Of a DNA stretch of 64,000 nt, positions 18,458 through 27,521 are shown piece after piece. Where the stretch lies: positions 110,373 to 174,372 of the forward strand of contig NZ_CANKXK010000008.1 in assembly GCF_947487605.1 (NCBI RefSeq), in the 5' to 3' direction. The position numbers and the translations under genes were made by a program. Origin of the DNA: an uncultured Algibacter sp. GTDB taxonomy: Bacteria > Bacteroidota > Bacteroidia > Flavobacteriales > Flavobacteriaceae. Numbering within the stretch: position 1 is the first letter of the stretch; each line of letters opens with the position of its first letter. The notes below the pieces were generated by a model. The model was given only the letters and a program-made list of their open reading frames with translations, did not search any database and was not told the DNA's origin.

Positions 18458-19021
18458 ATGACTAAAGCTGAGTTACGAAAAACATACAAAGCACTTCGAA
18501 AAAACTTATTTGAAAATCAGATTGACGATTTGAGTTTAGCCATTTCAAATCAGCTTTTAAAACTTCCTATTTGGGAACATACTTTTTACCATATTTTCTT
18601 AGCAATAGAAGAACAAAAAGAAGTAAATACCGATTATATTTTGAATATTTTATCGGGTAAAGACAAAAATATTCTCATTTCTAAAAGCGATTTTAAAACA
18701 GGTGCTATGACGCATTTTCTTTTGACTGACAACACAGTCATCAAAAAAAATAATTATAACATCCCAGAGCCTGTTGATGGTATAGAAATTTCGAACAATA
18801 AAATTGATGTTGTTTTTGTTCCGCTTTTAGCGTATGATAAAGCTGGGAATCGTGTTGGTTATGGCAAAGGATTTTACGATAAATTTTTAGCTCATTGTAA
18901 ACCAGAAACTACAAAAATAGGCTTATCTTTTTTTGAAGCAGAGGATGAAACCATAGATATATATGAAAGTGATGTTAGGTTAGATTATTGTGTGACGCCA
19001 AAGCACTTTTACAAGTTTTAA
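18458..19021 (+). CDS. 5-Formyltetrahydrofolate cyclo-ligase
   Basis: 187 residues. It uses ATP to turn 5-formyl-THF into 5,10-methenyl-THF. N-terminal MTKAELRKTYKALRKNL is the basic helix typical of the family, and FVPLLAYDKAGNRVGYGKGF with YDKFL is the ATP/Mg-binding signature. The stop overlaps the stop of the next, convergent gene by 4 bp. It lies after the palindrome that follows the rimK pair. Confidence 0.93.
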   Translation: MTKAELRKTYKALRKNLFENQIDDLSLAISNQLLKLPIWEHTFYHIFLAIEEQKEVNTDYILNILSGKDKNILISKSDFKTGAMTHFLLTDNTVIKKNNYNIPEPVDGIEISNNKIDVVFVPLLAYDKAGNRVGYGKGFYDKFLAHCKPETTKIGLSFFEAEDETIDIYESDVRLDYCVTPKHFYKF

Positions 19022-20901
19022 TTTTCACAATTCTCACAATAAGTTTCTCTTAAATATTCATCTTCTAATAATTGAAAGGTGACACCTCCATCTTCAACAG
19101 CATTAAACAATTTACAGAAACGCGTTTTATTCATATTAATTGCGTTTAGCATAATGGTTCTGTAGTCTTCATTCTTAGTAAGTTCTTTATTAATTAATGT
19201 TAGGTTTAAATAATAAAAAAGTAAATTCTCGTTTATATCTATGCTTTTGGCTTTGTTCTCGAGCAAATTAACTGCCATATTGTTGTTGGCATAATAACTA
19301 AAAAACTGCGCTAAACTTAAATAATCATAATCAGACAATTGGAAGTTTTTGTAATTACCATTAATATAATTTACCGAGATATCTTTATTTTTATAATCAC
19401 CCTTTCGCATATAGTTTTCAGACTTTATAATATGGTAATTCACCATCATTCTCGAAATTAATGAGGTTGGAATTTTATAATTCTTTAATGCGTTAATTTG
19501 TCCTTTCAATTTAATTTCGTTTACCTCTAAAGCCTTATAACGCCATAGTTTTAACTTAATAGCAGCAATATTATACTTTACTTCTCCATTTTTGGGAGAT
19601 AGCTTATCTAATTTTAGCAATTCATTATAAACAATCATAGATTGCCTAACATCTAACATGGCTCGATATGCGGAATTTTTGTTGAAAATTTTAACAAACT
19701 TTGCTTGATTTGGTATTTCCATTTTCTTTAAGAAGTCTGGAGACACCTCTTTGTTCTTCAATTTTTCGAAAATAGAATTCTGAATTTCTAAAGCTTCTGT
19801 TATATTTTCGACACCAATAGCTGTATTGAATTTACCTAACAACTGTTCTGGAGTCATATCTTTATATTTATCCTTCTTTTGCAATTCTAGCTCTAGAATA
19901 GCTTTCCTATGATTTTTTAAAATAGGCTCTAAATCTGTGGAAAGCTGTCCAACTAATTTTCCTTTTACTTGTTCTTTACTTAATTGAGATAAAGATTCAT
20001 GCTTTGTTCCTTGTATATCGTTTAAAAATTCAACCCAATTTTCCGAAGAAGAAATGTCTGTTTTTATAGTTGGCTTCTGAAATGTTTGTAATGCTGCTGC
20101 TATACTGCTTGCACGTTGTTCTTGTAATTCAACATTACGTTCTAAACTTCCTTCAATAGATGCATAAGCCTTAATATTTATAGTTTTTATATTAAAGTCT
20201 GTAAGTCTCAAAGAGTCATAAATGGGACGAATATCTTCTTGAGAGTATTCAGATTTGTTTTTTTCAAAAGGAATTTGAAATTTCAAAGTCTTGTATCGAA
20301 GTATATACCCTTCCTTTCCAACTGGTTTAATTTGTTTGATATTATAGGTTAAAGAATCTAAATACATGCCCATATCTAACAACTCCCACGGATACGATTC
20401 TAAATCATAAATCACGTAATAACTGCATAAATTTTTATTACTTAAAAATAAAATATTGTACTCTAACTCCTTATTTAAATAAGTATCTGATAATCGTCCA
20501 ACATGAACTCGAAATCTATTTTCAGAGCTTGGTTTCAATCCACTTCTTAGTTTTTTAGAGTAAACTGGTTTAAGCAAAACCCCTTTTATTTGTTCATTTA
20601 CTATTGACTCATTACTGCAATCATATCTATTTTTTTCAATAACGTCCACAGCAATACCATCGCCTGAGTTTTTAAACAAAAGATTGAACCATTGTTTATT
20701 ATTTACCTGAAAATATAGATTGTTATTCTCCCTAACAATTGAAAATTTTACCTCTTTGGGCTTTTTATTAAATATTTGAATACACTGCTTACAAACTTGA
20801 TCTCTGTTGATATCTGGAAAAATAATATCATAGGTGTTTTGAGAATACGATTGTATTAAACTGAAAAAACTAAAAAGAATAAGCAGGTACTTTATTTTCA
20901 T
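19018..20901 (-). CDS. Secreted OmpA-like protein with helical repeats and terminal CxxC motifs
   Basis: 627 residues, not a family I can name. Signal peptide MKIKYLLILFSFFSLIQSYSQ. A region around 235-300 looks like a degenerate OmpA-family peptidoglycan-binding fold (INIKAYASIEGSLERNVELQ followed by EQRASSIAAAL). The C-terminal half is helical and TPR-like. Cys37/Cys40 (CKQC) lie just after the signal and Cys622/Cys625 (CENC) at the very end, which could form disulfides or a shared metal site; neither is a heme motif because no His follows. The gene stands alone between convergent and co-directional neighbours. Confidence 0.65.
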   Translation of the reverse strand: MKIKYLLILFSFFSLIQSYSQNTYDIIFPDINRDQVCKQCIQIFNKKPKEVKFSIVRENNNLYFQVNNKQWFNLLFKNSGDGIAVDVIEKNRYDCSNESIVNEQIKGVLLKPVYSKKLRSGLKPSSENRFRVHVGRLSDTYLNKELEYNILFLSNKNLCSYYVIYDLESYPWELLDMGMYLDSLTYNIKQIKPVGKEGYILRYKTLKFQIPFEKNKSEYSQEDIRPIYDSLRLTDFNIKTINIKAYASIEGSLERNVELQEQRASSIAAALQTFQKPTIKTDISSSENWVEFLNDIQGTKHESLSQLSKEQVKGKLVGQLSTDLEPILKNHRKAILELELQKKDKYKDMTPEQLLGKFNTAIGVENITEALEIQNSIFEKLKNKEVSPDFLKKMEIPNQAKFVKIFNKNSAYRAMLDVRQSMIVYNELLKLDKLSPKNGEVKYNIAAIKLKLWRYKALEVNEIKLKGQINALKNYKIPTSLISRMMVNYHIIKSENYMRKGDYKNKDISVNYINGNYKNFQLSDYDYLSLAQFFSYYANNNMAVNLLENKAKSIDINENLLFYYLNLTLINKELTKNEDYRTIMLNAINMNKTRFCKLFNAVEDGGVTFQLLEDEYLRETYCENCEN

Positions 20902-21040
20902 AATTGAATATTATATTTCGATTTAAAGATAAAAACTACATCTAAAATAATACTATGCTTACGTGAATTTTTTACACATATTCTACTTTTTAAAAGACTT
21001 TTAATTTTACTAGGATTTTAGTTTTCGGAAGAATTGCAAA

Positions 21041-22579
21041 TTACAATATATCTTTTGGTATAATCTTTCGTGTCCAAGTTTTTAATCTTTTAAACTTATT
21101 CACCTCGGAATCTGGGTTGAAATCTAAAGTGGTTTCCCAAGAATTTTCAGGTTTAAACTCATCTTCCATTCCTTCCAAAACACCTTTGGCTATTTTTTCA
21201 GAATTGACAATAACAATACACTCTGTATTTAAATTGGCGCTTCTAGGGTCTAAATTAAAAGTACCTATTACTGTAGTCTTATTGTCAACCACCATTGATT
21301 TGGCGTGAAGACCAAATATTGGTTGATGATTCAATTTTTCTTGTAACTCTCCAGTCATTATCTTTTTTCGTTCAGCAGCATCTGGTCTAAATTCAAAAAT
21401 TCGAACACCTGTATTTAGCAATTTTTCTCGATCTGATTGATAGCCACTAAATGCCTCTATATTATCTGTTGATGCTAAACTATTTGTAAGTATTCGAATA
21501 GTCACACCGCGTTCTACAGCTTCCTTAAACAAATTTCTACTTAACTCGGTTGTAATTAAATATGGTGTTTGAATCTCAATAGATTTTTCTGCTGCTTTAA
21601 CTAATTCAATTAAAGCATTTGTAGAAATACCTCCGCCACCTAAGCCTTCATTTCCATCATTTTTACCTGGCGCATCCGAAATAAAAGAAACATCGTTTAA
21701 CCATACCAAATCACTTGAATTTTTAATAATGCTGAATGTTGCTGGTAAATTCTCTATTCTTTCTCTTACTTGTGGCCAAAAATTATTTGGGTTACAGGCA
21801 TATTCATGTAAGTTATCAAATGTGTTTTCTGGATATTCTTTACTAGTGTCCTCTTCAATAATATTGGAAATCTTTTTACTCAAGGTATCATTCCAGAATT
21901 CGTTAAAAGACTTGTTTACACTTTCTGATTCTTTTCCTAGCAACAAAATATCTCTATCTCGAAAATTATACTCATGATCGTAATCGAAATATTCATCAGC
22001 AATATTGCGTCCACCGGTTATTACCACTTTACCGTCTACAATAAATGTTTTATTATGCATACGCTGGTTGGCACCTCTAAAATCTGTAGTAAATTTTTGA
22101 ATTTTGCTAAAAATATTCTTACCTAAATTAACACCTGGATTATAAATTTTTACAGTTATATTTTCATGTGAATTAAAAGTTAGTAAATCTTCTATATCTG
22201 CATCAACCATAATATCGTCTACAAGAATCCTTACTTTAACACCACGATCTGCAGCTCGCACTAAATAATCGCAGGCTATTAGTCCAACATTATCTGTTGA
22301 AAAAATGAAATACTGGATATCTATTGTGTTTTCTGCGTATTCACATAACCATGCTCTCGCGACCATAGAGCCACTTCCATCTTCCAGAACATAAACCCCT
22401 GTTTTAGTTCGCATTAAGTCAGACACATCTTCTAATTCTTTAGACAAAGACACCTTATCATTCCTATGAATCTGAGAACAAAAATCGGTAATAACCTCTT
22501 GGTTTTTTGATTCGTTACACGATAAGAATAATACTAAAAGAATAATCCAAATATTATTAATTTTTAAGTTTGAATTCAT
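21041..22579 (-). CDS. Phospholipase D-family lipoprotein (cardiolipin-synthase-like)
   Basis: 512 residues. Two HKD motifs are intact: HNKTFIVD (with VVITGGRN after it) and HAKSMVVDNK (with VIGTFNLDPRS after it), so a phosphatidyl-transfer or phosphodiesterase reaction is possible. The N-terminus MNSNLKINNIWIILLVLFLSC is a lipoprotein signal with Cys21, which places the enzyme outside the cytoplasm, unlike standard cardiolipin synthase with its transmembrane anchors. The substrate is unknown. Confidence 0.88.
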   Translation of the reverse strand: MNSNLKINNIWIILLVLFLSCNESKNQEVITDFCSQIHRNDKVSLSKELEDVSDLMRTKTGVYVLEDGSGSMVARAWLCEYAENTIDIQYFIFSTDNVGLIACDYLVRAADRGVKVRILVDDIMVDADIEDLLTFNSHENITVKIYNPGVNLGKNIFSKIQKFTTDFRGANQRMHNKTFIVDGKVVITGGRNIADEYFDYDHEYNFRDRDILLLGKESESVNKSFNEFWNDTLSKKISNIIEEDTSKEYPENTFDNLHEYACNPNNFWPQVRERIENLPATFSIIKNSSDLVWLNDVSFISDAPGKNDGNEGLGGGGISTNALIELVKAAEKSIEIQTPYLITTELSRNLFKEAVERGVTIRILTNSLASTDNIEAFSGYQSDREKLLNTGVRIFEFRPDAAERKKIMTGELQEKLNHQPIFGLHAKSMVVDNKTTVIGTFNLDPRSANLNTECIVIVNSEKIAKGVLEGMEDEFKPENSWETTLDFNPDSEVNKFKRLKTWTRKIIPKDIL

Positions 22580-22624
22580 TTTTTAATAATAATTGGCAAT
22601 GCACTAATTATAACTGTTAAAAAC

Positions 22625-22684
22625 ACCACAAGATAGTAAAATGAAAATACTTGTTAATCCCTACTTTTTTTAGAGACTTGTGGT
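22625..22684 (-). terminator. Long-loop inverted repeat between lspA and the PLD gene
   Basis: ACCACAAG (22625-22632) and CTTGTGGT (22677-22684) are perfect complements separated by 44 bp; in the minus direction the second arm is followed by GTTTTT. It starts 16 bp past the lspA stop and may act as a terminator, though the loop is unusually long. Confidence 0.4.
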
Positions 22685-22699
22685 TTATAGAAACTAAAG

Positions 22700-23332
22700 T
22701 TAATCTGCTGAAGTTTTTTTAGGAAACGCCTTTTTATTAAAAACAATAAGCATTATAAAACCTGTGCTTATCGCCATATCGGCTATATTAAAAACGGGTT
22801 CAAAAAATGTAAAAAATTCGCCACCATAAAAAGGTATCCAATCGGGTAAATATCCTTTGTATAATGGAAAATAAAGCATATCTACTACTTTACCATGCAA
22901 AAGTGTATCATATCCTCCTGTTTCAGGTAAAAAGGAAGCTATTTGTCCTTCGCTACCGCTAAACCAAACTCCATAAAAAACAGAATCAATTATATTACCT
23001 AAAGCACCTGCAAAAATTAATGTGATTGCTAAAATCAAGACTTTTGGGCTAAACTTTCTGGTTGCAGAGTACAACCAATACCCTATTCCGAAAATAGCCA
23101 CGACCCTAAAAAGGGTTAAAAACACCTTAGCAGAACGGTCTGAAATAAAAGATACAAAATCACTAATTTTTGTACCCCAAGCCATCCCGTCGTTTTCTAT
23201 AAAATATATTTTAAACCAAGTAAATACTTCAACACTATCATGAAGCATAAAATGTGTTTTAATGTAAATTTTACTAATCTGGTCGATAAGTAAAATGATT
23301 ATGATAAGAATTATAGATTTTTTGAGTGACAT
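22700..23332 (-). CDS. lspA: Lipoprotein signal peptidase (signal peptidase II)
   Basis: 210 residues, longer than the usual 160 because of a periplasmic insertion around 115-160. It cleaves lipoprotein signal peptides in the inner membrane. Four hydrophobic segments are visible, and both catalytic aspartates are present in GALGNIIDSVFYG and VFNIADMAISTGF. It follows the DksA-like gene and ileS on the same strand; ileS and lspA are also neighbours in many other bacteria. Confidence 0.95.
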   Translation of the reverse strand: MSLKKSIILIIIILLIDQISKIYIKTHFMLHDSVEVFTWFKIYFIENDGMAWGTKISDFVSFISDRSAKVFLTLFRVVAIFGIGYWLYSATRKFSPKVLILAITLIFAGALGNIIDSVFYGVWFSGSEGQIASFLPETGGYDTLLHGKVVDMLYFPLYKGYLPDWIPFYGGEFFTFFEPVFNIADMAISTGFIMLIVFNKKAFPKKTSAD

Positions 23333-23347
23333 TTTTTTAATTTAAGA

Positions 23348-23369
23348 CCTTTTGACTGCGCTCAAGGTG
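23348..23369 (-). repeat. Copy of a short dispersed repeat
   Basis: Minus-strand CTTGAGCGCAGTCAAAAGG matches a copy at 58208-58226 at 16 of 19 positions. It sits between the DksA-like gene and lspA. Confidence 0.45.
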
Positions 23370-23387
23370 AAAAAAGTATTTAAATAA

Positions 23388-23417
23388 AAAACGCCTCAAA
23401 AACAAATGAGACGTTTT
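23388..23417 (-). terminator. Terminator after the DksA-like gene
   Basis: On the minus strand AAACGTCTCA pairs with TGAGGCGTTT (one G-T pair) around a TTTGTTTT loop and runs into T residues. It lies 22 bp past the stop at 23439, so lspA may be only partly co-transcribed. Confidence 0.65.
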
Positions 23418-23438
23418 AAATATATCATTTAAATAGGA

Positions 23439-23813
23439 TTACTGCATATTTTTAGCTTCAATGCTTAATGTTGCATGAGGCACTAACTTTAAACGCTCCT
23501 TATTAATTAGTTTTTTTGTAACACGACAAATACCATAGGTTTTGTTTTCAATTCTAATTAGTGCATTTTTTAAGTCGCGAATAAACTTTTCTTGACGAAT
23601 AGCGAGTTGCGAATTAGATTCTTTACTCATTACTGCACTTCCTTCATCAAAAGCCTTAAACGTTGGTGATGTATCTTCGGTACCATTATTATGATCGTTC
23701 ATGTACGCACTTTTAATAAGCTCTAAATCGTGTTGTGCTTTTTCTATTTTTTCTTGAATTAGCGTTTTGAATTCAGCTAAATCTGCATCGGAATATCTTA
23801 CATTTTCATCCAT
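23439..23813 (-). CDS. TraR/DksA-family protein with degenerate zinc finger
   Basis: 124 residues. A long N-terminal helical part (about 8-90) is followed by the family end TYGICRVTKKLINKERLKLV and PHATLSIEAKN. In DksA this region binds zinc through four cysteines; here only Cys96 remains, the other positions being Thr and, in the last pair, Ser and Ala. Members of the family bind RNA polymerase in the secondary channel. It lies 4 bp after ileS and so is translated from the same message; its role is probably structural or regulatory without zinc. Confidence 0.85.
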   Translation of the reverse strand: MDENVRYSDADLAEFKTLIQEKIEKAQHDLELIKSAYMNDHNNGTEDTSPTFKAFDEGSAVMSKESNSQLAIRQEKFIRDLKNALIRIENKTYGICRVTKKLINKERLKLVPHATLSIEAKNMQ

Positions 23814-23817
23814 AATT

Positions 23818-26800
23818 TTAATGTTTTTGAATAAACAGTTTGGTATTTACATCATCAAAAGCAACATCTATACCTTCGTTTATTTTGTCTTTAATTTCTA
23901 ATTCTTCGGTTAACGTTTCCGTTTTAATATACTCGATATTGGTACGAACGGCATTAATTATTTGTTCATCTTTTTGAAGTATGACGTCAATTCTGTCAGT
24001 AACTTCGAAACCAGAATCTTTACGCAAATTTTGAATACGGTTTACTAATTCTCTAGCAATCCCCTCTTTACGTAATTCTTCGGTTATTATAACATCTAAA
24101 GCTACAGTTAAGGCGCCTTCATTCGCAACTAGCCATCCTTCAATATCTTGCGATGTTATTTCTACATCTTGAAGCCCTAAAGTAATATTTTTTCCATTAA
24201 TTACAACCTCTAAAACACCCTTTTGCTCTATTTTTTTTATATCTGCAGATGTTAACTCTTTTATGGTATTGGCAATTAATTTCATATCCTTACCAAATCG
24301 TGGCCCTAATGCTTTAAAATTAGGTTTAATCTGCTTCACCAAAATATCTGAAGCATCTTCTAAAAGTTCTATTTCTTTTATATTTACTTCATGCTTTATT
24401 AATCCTGAAACCGCTAAAATTTCTTCCTTTTGCTGTTTACTATCAATCGGAATCATAATTTTTTGAAGCGGTTGACGCACTTTTATCTTTTCCTTAGCTC
24501 TTAACGATAATACTAAAGAAGATATTGTTTGTGCACTTTCCATCTTCCTTTCTAAACTCTTATCAACAAAACGTTCATCGTAAACTGGAAAACCTGCTAA
24601 ATGTACACTTTCAAATGCTTCTTTTTTGGTGACTGAATTTAAGTCTAAATACAGCTTATCCATAAAGAAAGGTGCTATAGGTGCTCCTAACTTAGCAATT
24701 GTAACCATACAGGTATAAAGTGTTTGGTATGCCGAAATTTTATCTGCTTGATAATCCCCTTTCCAGAATCGCCTTCTACTTAAACGTACATACCAGTTAC
24801 TTAAATAATCTTGGGTAAAATCTGAAATAGCTCGCGCTGCTCGCGTAGGCTCGTAATCTGCATAAAATGCGTCTACTTTTTGTATTAAAGTATGTAATTC
24901 TGAAAGAATCCATCTATCAATTTCTGGTCTTTCGTTTAACGGAATGTCCTTTTCAGAATACGTAAAATTGTCAAGATTTGTATATAACTGAAAGAATGAG
25001 TAGGTGTTATAAAGTGTTCCAAAAAATTTACGTTTAACCTCTTCTATTCCTTCTAAATCAAACTTTAAGTTATCCCAAGGGTTTGCGTTACTAATCATAT
25101 ACCAACGTGTAGCATCGGCACCATAAGTGGCTAATGTTTCAAAAGGATCAACAGCGTTTCCTAAACGTTTGGACATTTTTTGTCCGTTCTTATCTAAAAC
25201 CAATCCGTTAGACACCACATTTTTGTAGGCAACCGAATCAAAAACCATAGTTCCAATAGCGTGAAGTGTATAAAACCACCCGCGAGTTTGATCCACCCCT
25301 TCAGCAATAAAATCTGCTGGGTAGGTTGTCCCTTTATCAATTAAATCTTGGTTTTCAAACGGGTAATGCCATTGTGCGTAAGGCATAGAACCAGAATCGA
25401 ACCAAACATCAATTAAATCGCTTTCGCGGAACATTTTTTGACCTGTTGGTGATACTAACACAATATCATCAACAATATTTTTATGTAAATCTATTTTAGC
25501 ATAATTATCTTCGGCGTTATTCCCCACTTCAAAATCGGCAAAAATATCTGCTTTTAATACGCCTGCTGAAACTGCCTTAGCCATTTCAGATTTTAATTCC
25601 TCAACTGAACCGATACAAATTTCTTCTTTACCATCTTCAGTTCTCCAAATTGGTAATGGAATACCCCAATAACGCGAGCGTGATAAATTCCAATCGTTTG
25701 CATTTGCCAACCAGTTACCAAAACGCCCTGTTCCTGTTGATTTTGGTTTCCAGTTTATGGTTTCGTTAAGCTCAAACATTCTTTCCTTAACATCGGTCAC
25801 TTTAATAAACCAAGAATCTAATGGATAGTATAAAATAGGTTTATCCGTACGCCAACAGTTTGGATAACTGTGCTTATATTTTTCAACCTTAAAGGCTTTA
25901 TTTTCTTCTTTTAATTTAATAGCAAGTTCAACATCAATAGAACGCTCTGGTGCTTCGCCATCAGCGTAATATTCGTTCTTTACATACTTACCAGCAAATT
26001 CAGCCATTTCTGGTCTAAACTTTCCTTGTAAATCAACCAAAGGCACTAAATTATCATGCTCATCCTTAACCAACATTGGTGGAACTTCTGGTGTTGCTTG
26101 TTTTGCAACTAACGCATCATCTGCTCCAAATGTAGGTGCGGTGTGTACTATTCCCGTTCCGTCTTCAGTAGTAACGAAATCTCCAGAAATGACTCTAAAC
26201 GCATCTTGCGGATTATCGTTTGGCAAAGTATAAGGCAATAATTGCTCGTAACGAATGCCTACCAAATCTTTTCCTTTAAATTCAAGGTTAAAAACTTGAT
26301 AAGGTATCTTACCTCTAATTTTTCCTAAAAAATTAATCCTTTCTTTTATTAAATCAGGTCTATCACTAGATTTAAGAATAAGTGTTAAATGATCTAGTTC
26401 ATCATTTATACTCTTTTGAAAACTATCAAAAGTGTGGTTTTCTCTTAATTCACTTTCAAAAGCTGTATCACTTGTTATGTTAATAAACTTTCCATCAAAT
26501 TGTTTTTCAACCAAAGAATCTGCTAAAATCACATTTATAGGTTCAAATGTGTATTGATTAAAAGTTTTTACTAAAACATAATTAATCTTTGGTCCAACAG
26601 TTAAAGCCGTATTGCTTGGTAAGGTCCATGGTGTAGTCGTCCAAGCCAAAAAATAAATGTCACCTATACTTTGCAAAAAATCTGGTAATGTCTCTTTTAT
26701 TGCTTTAAACTGAGCCACCACAGTAGTATCTGTAACATCTTGATAGGTTCCTGGTTGATTTAACTCATGCGAACTTAAACCTGTACCAGCCTTAGGAGAA

Positions 26801-27348
26801 TACGGTTGAATGGTGTACCCTTTGTACAACAAACTTTTGTTGTAAATCTGTTTTAATAACCACCAAACAGATTCCATATATTTAGGCTCGTAGGTAATGT
26901 ATGGATCGTCCATATCTACCCAGTACCCCATTTTTTGAGTCAAATCATTCCAAACATCTGTGTAACGCATCACTGCTTTTCTACAAGCAGCGTTATAATC
27001 TTCAACCGAAATGGTTTTACCAATATCTTCTTTTGTAATTCCAAGTTCTTTTTCAACACCTAACTCAATAGGTAAACCGTGCGTGTCCCAACCTGCTTTA
27101 CGCTTAACTTGGAAGCCTTTCATGGTTTTATAACGCGGAAAAATATCTTTAATAGCACGTGCTAAAACGTGGTGTACACCAGGAAGTCCATTTGCAGACG
27201 GAGGGCCTTCAAAAAACACGTAAGATTCTGCCCCTTCTCGGGTTGTTACACTTTTTTCAAAGATGTGGTTTTCTTGCCAATATTGCAGAACTTCGTTTGC
27301 TACATTTGGTAAGTCAAGTCCTTTATATTCAGGAAATTTAGCGCTCAT
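23818..27348 (-). CDS. ileS: Isoleucyl-tRNA synthetase
   Basis: 1176 residues, longer than E. coli IleRS (938) and like the eukaryote-type branch. It charges tRNA-Ile. The HIGH-type motif appears as GLPGVHHVLA near residue 55, and KMSKRLGN is the KMSKS motif; the editing domain region with the TEDGTGIVHTAPTFGADD segment is present. The C-terminal extension (about 1040-1176) resembles the tail domains of the longer class, which may matter for mupirocin sensitivity. First gene of ileS, DksA-like, lspA. Confidence 0.97.
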   Translation of the reverse strand: MSAKFPEYKGLDLPNVANEVLQYWQENHIFEKSVTTREGAESYVFFEGPPSANGLPGVHHVLARAIKDIFPRYKTMKGFQVKRKAGWDTHGLPIELGVEKELGITKEDIGKTISVEDYNAACRKAVMRYTDVWNDLTQKMGYWVDMDDPYITYEPKYMESVWWLLKQIYNKSLLYKGYTIQPYSPKAGTGLSSHELNQPGTYQDVTDTTVVAQFKAIKETLPDFLQSIGDIYFLAWTTTPWTLPSNTALTVGPKINYVLVKTFNQYTFEPINVILADSLVEKQFDGKFINITSDTAFESELRENHTFDSFQKSINDELDHLTLILKSSDRPDLIKERINFLGKIRGKIPYQVFNLEFKGKDLVGIRYEQLLPYTLPNDNPQDAFRVISGDFVTTEDGTGIVHTAPTFGADDALVAKQATPEVPPMLVKDEHDNLVPLVDLQGKFRPEMAEFAGKYVKNEYYADGEAPERSIDVELAIKLKEENKAFKVEKYKHSYPNCWRTDKPILYYPLDSWFIKVTDVKERMFELNETINWKPKSTGTGRFGNWLANANDWNLSRSRYWGIPLPIWRTEDGKEEICIGSVEELKSEMAKAVSAGVLKADIFADFEVGNNAEDNYAKIDLHKNIVDDIVLVSPTGQKMFRESDLIDVWFDSGSMPYAQWHYPFENQDLIDKGTTYPADFIAEGVDQTRGWFYTLHAIGTMVFDSVAYKNVVSNGLVLDKNGQKMSKRLGNAVDPFETLATYGADATRWYMISNANPWDNLKFDLEGIEEVKRKFFGTLYNTYSFFQLYTNLDNFTYSEKDIPLNERPEIDRWILSELHTLIQKVDAFYADYEPTRAARAISDFTQDYLSNWYVRLSRRRFWKGDYQADKISAYQTLYTCMVTIAKLGAPIAPFFMDKLYLDLNSVTKKEAFESVHLAGFPVYDERFVDKSLERKMESAQTISSLVLSLRAKEKIKVRQPLQKIMIPIDSKQQKEEILAVSGLIKHEVNIKEIELLEDASDILVKQIKPNFKALGPRFGKDMKLIANTIKELTSADIKKIEQKGVLEVVINGKNITLGLQDVEITSQDIEGWLVANEGALTVALDVIITEELRKEGIARELVNRIQNLRKDSGFEVTDRIDVILQKDEQIINAVRTNIEYIKTETLTEELEIKDKINEGIDVAFDDVNTKLFIQKH

Positions 27349-27521
27349 TTACTATTGATTCTTATAAGTTCGCGAATTTAATGATTTTTAGGAAAAAAAA
27401 AGGTGTTACGAGTATAATTTATGATAGCTATTACAAGGAGTTGAGCGATGTGGTAATCTTATACTAAGAATTTAACAGAAACAGATTGATACTCAAACAA
27501 AAAGTGTAATTCGCAATGGCT

